DNA of 64,000 bases from Anoplolepis gracilipes (taxonomy: Eukaryota; Arthropoda; Insecta; Hymenoptera; Formicidae). A program made the translations under genes and the position numbers. The notes beneath the pieces were generated by a model, which did no database searches, was not told the origin of the DNA, and saw nothing but the letters and a program-made list of their open reading frames with translations. Shown one piece after another: positions 38,411-51,345 of the stretch; positions within the stretch are counted from its first letter, which is position 1, and each line of letters begins with the position of its first letter. Location of the stretch: assembly GCF_047496725.1 (NCBI RefSeq), contig NC_132976.1, positions 3,890,001 through 3,954,000 of the forward strand, given 5' to 3'.

Positions 38411-41400
38411 TTAATTCTGTACTGCTAATAAACATGATATATAACCAGCCGATGTTTTTAATAACTGAAAATAAATATAATATATGTTTATTTAAATATT
38501 TATTTATGAAACCATGAAATTTTTTAGAAAATAATATTGGTCACAGTTTTATGTTATATACTGAGCAACAAAATTAGCGCAACAAGAATTTTTATCGAAA
38601 TTTCACGCAACTTCAAATAATCATAACTCCGCGGAAAATTGTCTTATCTAAAAGATTTTTTTTTTTATTTTGAAGCTTGAAGTCTCTACTTTAAGAAGCA
38701 TTTGTCAGATTTCGAATTTTTTCTTCCCTCCTCCCGCCTTCTTCTCAAAAGTAAGGACGTGTTTTGTCTCGGAAAATTTGCACAGTTCGACGCACTCCAC
38801 GGAGTGGAATAAATTCTTTTCACAAGTATCATGATAATCATTATAAAATTTAGACTTTTTCTTGCAAATTAAAAAAAATTGAGATTGATACGATTTTTTT
38901 TTGCGGACTTATGACGTATCAAAGTGACCTATATATTTTTGTGCTTTTTACCACCAGCATTGACATTACGTGATGCACACCACGAGGAGGTTGCTGATCT
39001 GATTTTGAGCATCGTGTGTGTGTGTGTATGTGCGTCATAGAAGTCAGAAAAAGTACCATTAGAGACATTATAAACTTTTCCCGTCTTCCATTTAAATTAT
39101 AAATATAATTATATTTTATTTTATATAATAAATAGTTATATATAGAAAAAAGAAAAAGTGTGAGATGAAATGTAGTTAAACTAGAAGTAATTAATAATCT
39201 TACGCTGCAAAAAGTGGTCATTGTTAGTGGAACAATCTTTCCTGCAGTAATACGAAAAGGTTCCTGAACTCGTATTAGTAATATAATAAGATTTCTCGTT
39301 TGTTTTATCTCCCATTTGTACCATTTAAGGTCGTACACAGCACGGTATACTGCTTCACACTGAACAAGGAAACATAAAGTAATATATAATTCATTTAAAT
39401 ATATAATAATATATAATAACATGTAATAATACATATTTATATTATTTCAATATTGACCACTTTTATAAACATTAATAAAGATTTAATTTAATTTAATTTG
39501 CACATATATAAAATAATAATATTTATAATTTTTGTCTTAACATGCATGTGTGGAAAAATTGAGAGCAAACAATTAATTTATTTAATTATTGTACTATGAA
39601 AAAAATAACATTAATTATAATTATAATTTAATCTAATGTAATTATTAAATTAAATATAAAGTAATGAAATACAGAAAGAAGGATATCACCGAGAAAAACA
39701 AAGAGACAACTCTGCTTAGTTTTATTTATAGATTTTTGTTATTGATCAAAATAAACATCTGTATAAATTCGAATCTATATGTAAAATAAGATTAATCTCG
39801 TAAAAGAGAAAGACAAATTTTGATTCATTTTTAATATTTTGACAAGGTAACTAGTCATTCACATTCAACAGAGCGCAATAATTAAATATCCGGAAAATTA
39901 AGTACTATTTTTATTTAATGTGTTTCTGATTTGATTTTCTCAGAAATAAGACAAACGTAATATTAAATATTTATAATGTTCGGATAAATGTCCGTTTTAG
40001 TTTTTATTATATAGGATGTCCGGTAATTACCGCCCCAACCTTCTAGGGCAGATAGAGCAAATCAAACTGAACATAAATGCCCTCTACCATTTTGCGATTT
40101 TCGCAGTAATTATTAAAATATTAATTAAAAACGCTCAGCATATGCTGAGTGCTATTCAGACTGTTCGGAAATTAAATCGACATCCTTTCAGAGGTTATCG
40201 AAGGCATCAAAAGGATCATTTTTTGCAAATGAACCTAGGGTCGGAAACGTCGTTAAGGTCAGGTCGAGATCACTTTGAATTTTTTAAATAAAATCACCTA
40301 ATTTTCATCGCATATTTTTGTAATTTTCTTCAAAATCTTTTCAAAACATTATCTACTTATTATGTACTTTGGATCAGCCATTCCAAAGTTATTCAGTTTT
40401 TCTTCCGACTTTTTTCGAACACTCTGTGTTAACAGCGCTGTCACGACACGTTTCCGACCCTAGGTTCATTTGCAAAAAATGATCTTCTTGGTGTCCTCGA
40501 CAACCTCTGAAAACCCTGTATAAGGTGCGCGCTCATACGCTGAGCGTTTTTAATTAATAGTTTAATAATTACTGCGAAAATCGCAAAATGGTAGAGGACT
40601 TTTAGGTTCAGTTTGACCTGCTGTATCTGCCCTAGAGAGGTGGTGCAGTAATTACCGAACACCCTGTATACTACATAATATTAATATATAATTTTAAAAA
40701 CAAATACGTGCAACCAAATAGATCCATTCCTGCAGTAATTTTGTCAGTACTCAAAAGAAAATACACGTGAGCAAAGCGCTTTACATTTACAACAAAAAAA
40801 GGTTCAATATCATATGTAATGCATATAATAAATCTTCAGTAGTACTACAAATATAAATGTCTATATTAATTTATAATTTATATATATTTATATTAATATA
40901 TAATTTATATACATGTCCAAAGTCATGTCTAACTTACTTGTTCTATTATTAGCTCTCCACCATAGCAATACAAAAACATTTGCACAAAATAAATAATAAT
41001 AGCTTGTATCATGTAGCATACTCGTGAGAAATTGGTAGCATTTATCTTCTCATTATTAATTATCTAGATAACATCTCATTAATTAATTAAAATTAAGAAA
41101 CGAAAAAAATAAATAATAATAATATAGCGTACAAAATGCATTCAGCACATAAACTGTATATTTTAAATATGCATATTTTAAAAATACATTTTAAAACGCA
41201 TATAATAAACATATTTAAAATATATATTTAACATTTTTAATACAATCAATGTCACTAGAACTTACAACAAGTAAGACAAATATAGCTAGACAAAATATAA
41301 TGCCAAAATATATTATTGTTCCCAACATTATTAAAGTGAACATATCTTCGATGTTATTGGCATATCTTCAAACATAAATCACATTAAAAGTTATGTTACA

Positions 41401-42113
41401 TTATTAAAATCAATAGTAATTATACATTTAACATATAATTTCTTTAATAAGTTCATTAAACTTATAATATTCTCTTATTTCACAAAACCCACCTGATAAG
41501 TCGTATATGAGTCAATATATGATATCTCAGAATATTGTTGAACTCTTTATCCGCGACCAAAGTGACTAATCGGTGTCTGAAATTCTCTAATTGACCGCAA
41601 ATATGTAAGATTATGAATGCAAGAAAAGTATCTGCCGAAGTACTTGTTATCGTGGCCACCAACGTGCTTATAACTTGAGTGAGATATGTTAACTCGAACT
41701 GCGGACTCTTATCTGTGTCATAGAAATAATATGTCTGCAGCGGAAACGGTTTATTCCGATCCGTCAGATTTGTGTGCCATCTAAATGATAGGCCGAATAA
41801 AGGAAAAATAACTGTGAGCATAATAAAAGTGAGTATCGTCGCAATGTGTGCACCAAATGTAATAAATCGAATAGTCCGCACGTGCTTCATCATTACATCT
41901 CTTTCTGCATTTAACTTCACTGTCGTCCAATCATCTCTCATCATGTTTATAATGGATAATAGTACTTAAACATAGAACAGATATTGGTAATAAGTATAAT
42001 AATTAATATTTAATATTTAATTTATTTGTTACTCTATAAATCAAAAAGAGAATCGACACGTTAAAATTTTAACGTGTCGATTCTCTTTTTGATTTATAGA
42101 GTAACAAATAAAT

Positions 42114-42157
<44 letters not shown>

Positions 42158-42850
42158 ACATATTACGATAATAAATATAAAACTTTTAAAATGTCTTTCT
42201 CATATTATGTAATTATAACTATAATATAATATTATCTCTTCAATCTAAATAATATATTAAATTCTGGAGAATAACTATTATTTGAAAAAGAATTAAAATC
42301 CATAACGTGTAACGACACATTAAATCAATTTGTTGTTAGACATACCTGATTGCTTCCATCGTAAGATACCAAATTTTAATATAATTGTCAACACAGGTAA
42401 TGTAACTCGTAAATTGTCTATCATTAATACCATGTCACCCCAAACTCGCGTAAGAGCATGTATGAGAGGAATAGCAAGAAAAATTAATATCATCATAAAA
42501 AAAAAACCTGCGCGAATGTCAGGATCGAATCTTCTCTTTAGGGTTTCGTCTGCTTTTGGCCATAAACCGATCAATTCTAAACTCGAACGATTTGGTTCAA
42601 TTGCCCACACGAAATCTTTAAACAAAACTTTTATTTTAAAAAATATTAACTTAAGTAGTAACTACATATTTATATGTAGATTAAAAGAAATTTTGAGAAA
42701 AAGTGATGAAAATGTAAAATTCACCGGTATGTGCAACATATAAAATTTCTAATACATCACTTAAAAATATATATATTGAAAAAGCACTATAAATAGAAAA
42801 GATACATGATATAGGCTTGTATTACCTCTGTAACTTGAAGATTTTGACAT
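38411..42850 (-). CDS. OR-9: odorant receptor (7tm_6), intact, twin of OR-8
   Basis: The exons are 42826-42850, 42346-42615, 41493-41964, 41266-41365, 40938-41063, 39204-39359 and 38411-38464, giving 400 aa. The ATG used by OR-8 is ATA here (42854-42856), so I start at the next in-frame ATG: MSKSSSYR, joined to DFVWAIEPNRSSLELIGLWP. Exon 3 begins VLLSIINMMRDDW and differs from OR-8 at about four residues (for example LVADKEF for LVAGKEF). Exon 5 is IINNEKINATNFSRVCYMIQ. The tail is PLTMTTFCS and LLKTSAGYISCLLAVQN. Intron 2 holds a 108-bp perfect palindrome absent from OR-8, and intron 6 holds a 0.5-kb insertion. All splice signals are kept, so I expect a functional receptor with a two-residue shorter N-terminus. 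Confidence 0.92.
38559..39038. mobile_element. Insertion in intron 6 of OR-9
   Basis: OR-8 and OR-9 introns align up to ACAGTTTTATGTTATAT. OR-9 then has about 480 bp starting CTGAGCAACAAAATTAGCGC, and homology returns at AAGTCAG. The insert is GC-richer, replaces part of the intron and ends in a short GT run. It is probably a transposon fragment of unknown family. Confidence 0.5.
40012..40666. mobile_element. TIR element in intron 5 of OR-9
   Basis: This is a relative of the OR-8 element at the orthologous intron position, with eroded left end (TAGGATGTCCGGTAATTACC) and right end ACCCTG. It is about 160 bp shorter than the OR-8 copy. Confidence 0.7.
42013..42120. repeat. 108-bp perfect palindrome in intron 2 of OR-9
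   Basis: The axis lies between 42066 and 42067, inside TTAAAATTTTAA. The left 54 bp is the ordinary intron sequence shared with OR-8; the right 54 bp is its exact reverse complement. A TA microsatellite follows directly (about 42117-42154). Confidence 0.95.
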
Positions 42851-42931
42851 GTCTATATCGAAGTCTAACGCGGATATATCAAAGAACTGTTGACCGTCGT
42901 GTTTTCCCCATCCTATGATCATAATATGATT

Positions 42932-42996
42932 ATCACGCATGCTCGTGAGACAAGTATAACACTCTACCTATTTCGACGAAACATGCATTAAATATT
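42932..42996 (-). promoter_or_regulatory. OR-9 conserved two-part upstream block
   Basis: AATATTTAATGC (42985-42996) and GAGCATGCGTGAT (42932-42944), 40 nt apart and 81 nt before the used ATG. Confidence 0.6.
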
Positions 42997-43693
42997 AAAA
43001 ATGCTACTTCCAGTAACTTCTACTACAATAGTTTGCAATTGCCTGTTTCGTAACAAAACTTTATGAGGAAAAGAATAGCTACTAGTTAATAGTCTGTTTT
43101 TGACAAGAAGGAAAGTGTATTGTGTCTCTATATCGTCGAACTTGCATTAAAAGTTTTTTTCGTACTTTTGAACGTTTCATGTACGTGCACCAACTTTGAA
43201 GAGATAGTGGCACGTAATTGCATGTTATGTAGTAGAAAAAATTTCTATGTAGCGAGAAATTGCAGCAAAAAAGATAGAAGAAAGTACAAAAGAAAATACA
43301 GAATTTCGCATTTGCTTCACGTATTTATCGTATATTCATTGCAAGACACATTTTTTATATAACATTAAGTGCAATAGTAGACGCAGAAAAATTCAAATTA
43401 AGAGGTTGTTCTTCTGTATGAGAAACATGGTAGGCAAATGTACAGTCTTGAGGCTATTCTTATAACAATGATAATTGTTATAAAAAATAATAAAAAAATA
43501 AATAGATAATAAATAATAAAAAATAATAACAAACATTGAAGTAAAAACGTAAAATTATATTTTTTTTACAACAAATATAATTATTATATTGACTGTTATT
43601 AGTATTTTTAACTAGAGAAATATAATATTTATTTTTCATATTCTTATCTTAAATTAATGTAATATTTCTATATAGTATCAATTCTTGATTGTT

Positions 43694-46600
43694 TTAATTC
43701 TGTACTGCTAATAAACACGATATATAACCAGCCGATGTTTTTAATAACTGAAAATAAATATAATATATGTTTATTTAAAGATTTATTTATGAAACCATAA
43801 AATTTTTTAGAAAATAATGTTGATCATAGTTTTATATTTGTAATTATATTTTTAGTTTCTAAAGTTTTTTAAAGTTTTAAAATTAAATAATATTTTTCAA
43901 CCCAACATAATACAAATTTAAAAGTTATGATGTAAACATATTTTAAAGAAAAGGCTTTTAATATTTATTAACAAGTCAGGATAAAATGTTGCATAAAATT
44001 TTCCTGCTTCCCTCCCCCCATTTAAATAATATGATTAAAAATTATATTTCATTATGTAAAGAAGTACAGAGAAGACTGAAAAAGTGTGAGATAGAATGTA
44101 ATTAAATTAAAAATAATTAATAAACTTACACTGCAAAAAGTGGTCATCGTTAACGGAACAATTTTTCCGGCAGTGATACGAAAAGGTTCCTGGATTTGTA
44201 ACATTAGTATAATAAGACTTTTAGCTTGTTTTGACTCCCATTTGTACCACTTAAGTTCGCACACAGCACGGTATACTGCTTCGCACTTAACATAAAAACA
44301 TATAATAATATATAAATATTCATATTATTTTAATACGGCTACTTTCATAAACATTAATAAAAGTTAAATAAATTTTAATTTTTATGTATATGTATATAAA
44401 ATGTAATAGTATTTAATAAATAGTATTTAAAATTTTCGTCTTTAGATATGTATGTGAAAAAAAATTGAGGACAAAGGGGTTTCTTAATTTCTGTACTATA
44501 AAAATGTAATATATAATTAACATAATCTAGTTATTAAATATCTTTATGTTCAGATGAAAAAAAAAGGACTGAAACGAGAGAAAGGAAGAGATCTCTCTGC
44601 TTTATTCTTTGTTTAAAGAGTTTTGCTAATGTTCAAATTGAACATCTGTATAACCCTTACGGAAAAATACGCAAATATTGAGTGTTTATACTCAATTTTG
44701 AGAGTTTACTCTGAAATTTGAGTATATACACTTCAACTTTAAGTGTCACACTGAAAATTGAATGTTTATACTGAAAATTGTGAGTGTTTATGGTCAAACA
44801 TTTGAGTATTTATACTCAAAGATTGAGTGTATACACTACAAAATTAACTGTGTACAGCCAATGACTAAGTGTTACACTCAAATTTGAATGTAAACGCAAA
44901 AGTTTATTCTCAATACTTGATCATGACACTCAATAGATAGTGTAAACCCTAAACCATTGAGTATTCTCAAGATTGAGATAAATAATTATTTTCATAAGAA
45001 TATTATTAAATTTTATTTTATTTAATGAACGACTCTATTTAGTGTATATATGATACATTTTAATATTTTTATTTAATGGTCACAACGAACAATTAATTAA
45101 CAAAAATGTTCATTGATAGTGTATTATTCATTTGTGACCATTAAAAAATAGCTTAAACTAACATTTTCTTTCAGAGTACAGATTAAGTTCTACAGTTCAT
45201 TCATTAAACTGCGTATTCAATTTGTTGTTACCCTATTCTTGAGTGTTATTCTCAACTTGAAAGTTAATATAAGTGTTCTTAACTTAAGAGTAACATACAA
45301 ATTAACTCTCAACCCAGCACAAAATGTCTATTGGACGTCCAATTTTGGTTTTTATTTAGTCCAAATGTCCATGGATATAAACGTTTTAAAAATATTATTG
45401 GACGTTCAAAAAATACATTTATATTTAGACGTCTTAAAAATGTCCATTTTACGTATTTATAAAAAGAATTTTGGAGAATTTGTATGAAAAACTGTTATTA
45501 ATCTTTTTTTTTGTATCTAATAAAGATAGTCTAATTAGAGTGTACGTCTAAATGGATAAATAATAATAGCGAATAAAAAAACCAGACAACATGTATATCC
45601 AATATATGCCCAGAAGACATCCCAAAGGCATTTACAGGATCGCGTGAAATGCAATGATAGAATTCACGTGAAACTTTTTACTTTTCACGTTTCTGCTCTA
45701 TTGAAAAAGTTACATGATCAACACCCAGTAATAAATATACAAATTTATGAATAGCTACGCGCATAGTAAAACTAATTAATATAATTTTGGATATATATAT
45801 TATATACATGTTCCTTTGCTTGTATCTCGTATTCATGTTTTCATAAAATGTATATAAAGCTTATTACAAAGGACAAGTACTATTAAATATGAAATTTGAA
45901 GTATGTCAGTTTAATTTCTGATATAATCTCAATAAGAAATTCAAAATATAAAATAGATTATTTGCAACTGATCGGATAAACTGGAAATAAATTTAAGAAT
46001 AACACTCAAGTTGACTCTCAACTTGGGGGTCTTATACTTAAATTCAGGGTTATACTCAAGTTAAGTGTTCGAAAACTCAAATTGAGTGTTATTTTTAGTG
46101 TTATTTTCAGGGTGTTTTTGGATGGTTTTTTGAGTGTTTTTTCCGTAAGGGAAATTCGAGGTTGATAAAATTGATCGCAAAGAATAAAGGTAATTTCGTC
46201 TTGATTCCTGACCAAATAATATAATATAAAATAATATTCTATATCCTAATGTTATCTGACAAAAAATTATTTATAAAATAATTATTAAATTTATATTTTA
46301 TTTTATTTTGAAAATTGTCAGATTTTTTTTTTATTCATTCTACATAATACAAACGCAACTATATTAATCAAATTTATAAGCAATTTAATTGTAAACATTA
46401 TTGAAATTCAATAATATAAAGTATTTACAATTAAATATAGATAAACGTAGATATGATATTAATCTCTCTCTTTTTTCTTTCCCTTTTCTCATATTGTATT
46501 TACTCAAATAGAACAGAAAATCACGATAGTGTCAAAGTAATGTTAAATGACGTCAAAATGATGTCAAAATGACGAGAATATGACTACAAAAACTCACTTT

Positions 46601-49600
46601 TCAATCATTTTTCAATCATTTTAATTGATTTTGACATTATTGTGACTTTCGCTTCTATCTGGGTATGTACGCATATATGAATGCATAGAAAAAGAAAGAT
46701 AGAGAGAAAGAGGGAGAGAGAGAGAAAAAGATATATCATACGTGTGTGAAACAATGTTTTAATTAATTATGTATAATATAATAACGGAAAATTATATTAC
46801 TGAAAAATTGACAGACTATTTATTACAAAATATTTATTCTTATTTTATTTATAGAAACAGAAATAAAATTGTGACAGATAATAGCAAGTACATAATTATT
46901 ATTATTATTAATATTGAGTAAAATAAATATACTTTCTGGATACTTTCAATACTACAAAAAAGTATGAAACAAAGAATCTTAAAAAATTAAAAAATTAAAA
47001 GAGGCAGCTCAAATGAATTTGATCTTGACATATGTTGTCAAGGACATGAGTAACCTTTAAAAGATTTTAACTGTCGCTCGTTGTTTATTAAAAAGTTTTA
47101 AACAAGAAAAATTTTATGAATTATACCTTTTCAAACACTACATTGAATAGAACTTACTCTTAGCAGATTCATTTACCTACGCGTAATAAATTAAACACGT
47201 AGATGGGGAAGGGAGTTCTTTCACCCCCTCCCTTAAAAATCTAACCTAACCCTCCCCATTAAGTTTCCACCCCCACACCATCCCTACTTTCATTGCGAAA
47301 CGAGATCTATCACAGTTCCACATGTTTATAACTTTTCACGCAAAGCGAGGTTTACCCCACACTATCCTTGCTTTTAGGGTGAAACGAGGTCTATCATTCC
47401 ACGGTTCTACATGGGTTCATTTATTTATATATAATAAAATAAACGCGTGGGCGGAAAAAAGGAAGACGGAACCCCTCTCTCTACATCCTGTAAAAAACTG
47501 ATCTAATCCGACCATGTCATATTCAAAGGTTGGAAGTAACAGGTTGGATTAAATTAGATTTTTCTTTGGAATGGGAAGACAGGGAAAGGGGCTTTGCCCA
47601 GAGATAGTATTTATAACAATATAATTATAAAGTAGAAATATGAATATATAAAATTGAACAACAGAAAACACAACACTATAATATAAAACAATTTTTTATT
47701 AGCAGAATATCCTTAATATCCTTATTGTATACAATACATATAATAAAACTTTAATAAATTACAAATTAATATTACATTAATTTATATATATATATAAAGT
47801 CATAACTTACTTGTTCTGTTATTAGCTCTCCACCATAGCAATACAAAAACATTTGCACAAAAAAAATTATGATAGATTCTATCATGTAGCACACTCGTGA
47901 GAAATTGGCGGCATTTATCTTCTCATTATTAATCATCTAAATAACATCTCACTCATTAATAAAAATTAAAAATTGAAAATAAATAAATAATAATAATATA
48001 GTGCACAAAATGCATTGAGTACACAAACTGTATATTTTAAATATATATTTTAAAATATAATATATTTAAAATATATTTAATATTCTTAATATAATCAATG
48101 TTACTAGAACTTACAACAAGCAACACAAATATAGCTAGACAAAATATAATGCCAAAATATATTATCGCTCCCAACATTATTAAAGTAAATATATCTTCCA
48201 TATTATTGGCATACCTTTAAACATATTTGAAAAGCCATTTTAAATTATAATAATAAAAATTATACACTTATTGTTAGTATACTTTGTATAACAATAAGTG
48301 TTATGTATACTTTGTATACAATTTCTTTAAAAGTTTCATTACACTATTGAATATTCTATCATGTCACAATCAAAACTCATACCTGATGAGTCGTAAATGG
48401 GTCAATATATGATATCTCAGAATTTTGTTGAACTCTTTACCCGCAACCAAAGTGACTAACCGGTGTCTGAAATTCTCTAATTGACCGCAAATATGAAGAA
48501 TCAGGAATCCAAAAAAAGTATCTACCGAAAAATAAATTATTATGGCCACCAACGTCGCTATAACTTGACTAAGGTATGTTAACTCGAACAGCGGACTCTT
48601 ATCTGTATCGTAGAAATAATATGTCTGCAGCGGTAATGGTTTGTTCCGATCTGTGAGATTTGTGTGCTCTCTAAACGATAGGCCAAATAAAGGAAAAATG
48701 GCGAGTACAATGAACATGAATACCGTCAAAACATAAACACAAATTATAATCAGTCGTGCGATCCTCATACGCTTCGTCATTACATCTTTTTCTGCATCTA
48801 ACTGTAACGTCATCCAATCTTCTCTCATCATGTTTATGAGAGATAATAATACTTAAACATGTAAGAGAAACAATAATAAGTAAAGTAAAATAATTTATAC
48901 CTAATTTATTTGTTAATCTATAAATCAAAGAGAGAATCGATATATTAAAATTTTAATTCAATTTTTACATATATATACATATGTATATTGTGATAATAAA
49001 TTATAGCTAAATTAAGTAACTTCAATTTTTAATGTATAATTAACTTTATTATAATATTATCCCCAATATGAGTAATAAATTAAGTGCTGTAATATTATTT
49101 AACAAAGAAATGAAATTTATAACTTTGTATTTTAAATCGATCCAGACATACCTGATTGCTTTTGTCGCATAATAACAAATCTTAATATAATTGTCAGCAC
49201 AGGTAATGTAACTCGTAAATTGTCTATCATTAGTGTCATATCGCCCCAAACTCGCATAAGCGCATGTACGAGAGGGACACCAAGGACAAATGTTATCATA
49301 GTGAAAGCAAAAGCTGCACGAATGTTAGAACCGAGATTTCTTTTGGAGATTCCATCAGCTTTAGGCCATAAGCCGATCAATTCTAAACTTGGACGGTTTA
49401 GTTCGACTGCCCATACGAAATCTTTAAACAAAACTTTCATTGAACTTGAGCAATTATATTTTTATTATACGTAGATCGCGAAATTTCAGCGAAAATGTAT
49501 GTATGTGTAACATATAAATTTAAAATACGACACTAATTTAAAATTTAACTTTATGAGTAAAAATTATTAATGAATATTAATATTAAAAATTTAACACTAA

Positions 49601-49652
49601 ATAGAAAATGTAACATATGCTTATTACCTTTGTACTCTGAAGATTTTGACAT
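43694..49652 (-). CDS. OR-10: odorant receptor (7tm_6), intact, long intron 5
   Basis: The exons are 49628-49652, 49152-49421, 48383-48851, 48115-48214, 47811-47936, 44130-44285 and 43694-43747, giving 399 aa. Start is MSKSSEYK: a 6-bp deletion removed the ancestral ATG, leaving the following in-frame ATG. Exon 2 is DFVWAVELNRPSLELIGLWP. Exon 3 begins VLLSLINMMREDW and has NLTDRNKPLPLQTYYFYDTD and LHICGQLENF. Exon 5 is MINNEKINAANFSRVCYM...FLYCYGGELITEQ. The tail is PLTMTTFCS and LLKTSAGYISCLLAVQN. Intron 5 is 3.5 kb, filled by three transposon-like segments. This makes linkage of exons 1-5 to exons 6-7 the least certain step, but no other exon 6 or promoter lies between, and frames agree. 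Confidence 0.88.
44654..46151. mobile_element. 1.5-kb TIR element with subterminal repeats, intron 5 of OR-10
   Basis: The ends are inverted repeats CCCTTACGGAAAAA (44654 plus; 46151 minus). The outer 300 bp on the left and 150 bp on the right hold many copies of GAGTGT, ACTCAA and TTGAGT in both orientations. The middle has repeats around GGACGT. A frame at 45239-45487 is made of repeat sequence and is not a credible gene. No transposase is seen. No clear target-site duplication is visible. Confidence 0.7.
46505..46659. mobile_element. Small MITE, intron 5 of OR-10
   Basis: The ends are imperfect inverted repeats (GAAAATCACGATAGTGTCAAA near 46516, and in reverse GAAAGTCACAATAATGTCAAA near 46650). 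The interior has several TGACGTCAAAATGA-like repeats. Confidence 0.5.
47165..47605. repeat. GC-richer repetitive block, intron 5 of OR-10
   Basis: Imperfect internal repeats of GCGAAACGAGATCTATCAC type and purine-rich stretches, with ACGCGTGGGCGG like the end of the MITE in OR-5. Probably a degraded transposon. Confidence 0.4.
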
Positions 49653-49722
49653 GTCGGAGGCTAACGCAAAAATGTTGCAGACGTATTGACTATGGTTGTG
49701 TTCCTCCTATCCTATAATAACT

Positions 49723-49775
49723 ATCACGCATGCTCGTGAGGAGAATACAACTTGGCGAAAAATGCATTAAATATT
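49723..49775 (-). promoter_or_regulatory. OR-10 conserved two-part upstream block
   Basis: AATATTTAATGC (49764-49775) and GAGCATGCGTGAT (49723-49735) are only 28 nt apart, the shortest spacing, 70 nt before the ATG. A MITE begins about 8 bp further upstream. Confidence 0.6.
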
Positions 49776-49782
49776 AAGTCTC

Positions 49783-49909
49783 GTCTACCATGAATCGTTG
49801 GTCGTTGATCATAAGAAATTTAACCAATCATATTCGATTATTCTTCTCTAAATTCAATTGTGATTGGTTGGGTTTCTTATGACCAACGACCAACGACTCA
49901 TTGTAGAGG
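49783..49909. mobile_element. 127-bp MITE inserted in the OR-10 upstream region
   Basis: Terminal inverted repeats of about 45 bp (GAATCGTTGGTCGTTG...ACCAATCA and its reverse) with a short loop. It separates AATATTTAATGC from the next conserved block (CTTATAGTTGCTTGTTTCG at 49910), which are close together in the paralogues. Confidence 0.85.
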
Positions 49910-50567
49910 CTTATAGTTGCTTGTTTCGAAACAAAACTTCATGAGCATAAGTGTAGTTACGAACATCTGTTTTGATAAAGTGGAAATTCTATTGTGTCGC
50001 TACATATCGTCGAAAACTCGTCTAACTTGTCTTAAAAGTTTTTTCATGCTTTGTTGTATGTTATTACGTGCATTCACTTTGCAAGAAGAAATAATGATAT
50101 ATTTTCATGTTACACAGTGGAAAAACTTTTTTGTATAACAAAAAACTGCAGCAAAAAAGAAAGAAAAGAAAAGGAGAATAAAGAAGGTACAGAATATCGC
50201 AGTTGCTTTACATATTTTTTGCATATTTGTTACAGAAACAAATTTATTGATGTAACATTAAGTGCAGTAGTGAACGTAAAAAAATTTTGAATTGAGAGTT
50301 TGTTTTTTTACACAAAATTGACGTAAGTAAATATACAGTCTTATAATAATCTCATAACAATGATAATTGTAATCTTCAAACAAGAATAATTTATGAAAAA
50401 TAGCAATCATTGAGATAAATAATATGAAATTTTATTTTCTCTATAATAAAATTAATTAATGACTTTTATTAGTAATTTTAATTGAAAAATAAATATATTT
50501 TCGTTTTTCCACATGTTCTCATGCATCTGAATCAATCTTTTTAATATGTAATATCAATTCGATTCTT

Positions 50568-51297
50568 TTAATCCTGTATGGCCAATAAAAACGATATATA
50601 ACCAGCCGATGTTTTTACTAGCTGAAAATAAAGATATTTTTGTTAAAAGATTTTTCTATAAAACTTTAAAGTAAATTATTTTTAAATATAATAGTGATTA
50701 CGATTTTATGTGATATTTGAAATTATATTTTCAATATTTAATTTTCCTAAAACTTAATTAAGTTATACTTTTTTTATCAACAAAATTACTATAAAATAGA
50801 AAGTTACTGCGTTATTACATTTAAAAAAAATTTTTTTTGTTTTAGTATCCGTTAGAAAGTTATAAAAAGATATATTATTGTATCCACTTTTTCTATTTAA
50901 ATATGATTAATAATTATTACAGATATATAATTATATATAGGTACTGAATTATATATTTATAATACAGAAGAAACAAAGAGAGAGCGAAACAGAGAGAAAA
51001 AAAAATAATTTAACTAGAAATTATTAATAATCTTACGCTGCAAAAAGTGCTCATTGTTAGTGGAACAATTTTTCCTGCAGTGATATGAAAGGGTTTCTGA
51101 ACTCGTATCATTAGTATAATAAAATCTCTAGCTTGTTTTGATTCCCATTTATACCACTTAAGATCGCACACGGCACGATATACTGCTTCGCACTTACAAG
51201 GAAACAATTGTAATAATATATAAATATTCATATTATTTTAATACGACCACTTTTATATAAACATTAATAAAAGTTAATTAAATTTATTATAATATTT

Positions 51298-51345
<48 letters not shown>

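Noticed and set aside
44675..44990. CRISPR-like spaced repeats
   Set aside because: The repeats are short, irregular, in both orientations and in a eukaryotic intron. They are subterminal repeats of a transposon.
45239..45487. 82-codon frame inside the 1.5-kb element
   Set aside because: It is made of the GGACGT and CTCAA repeat units and has no protein-like features.
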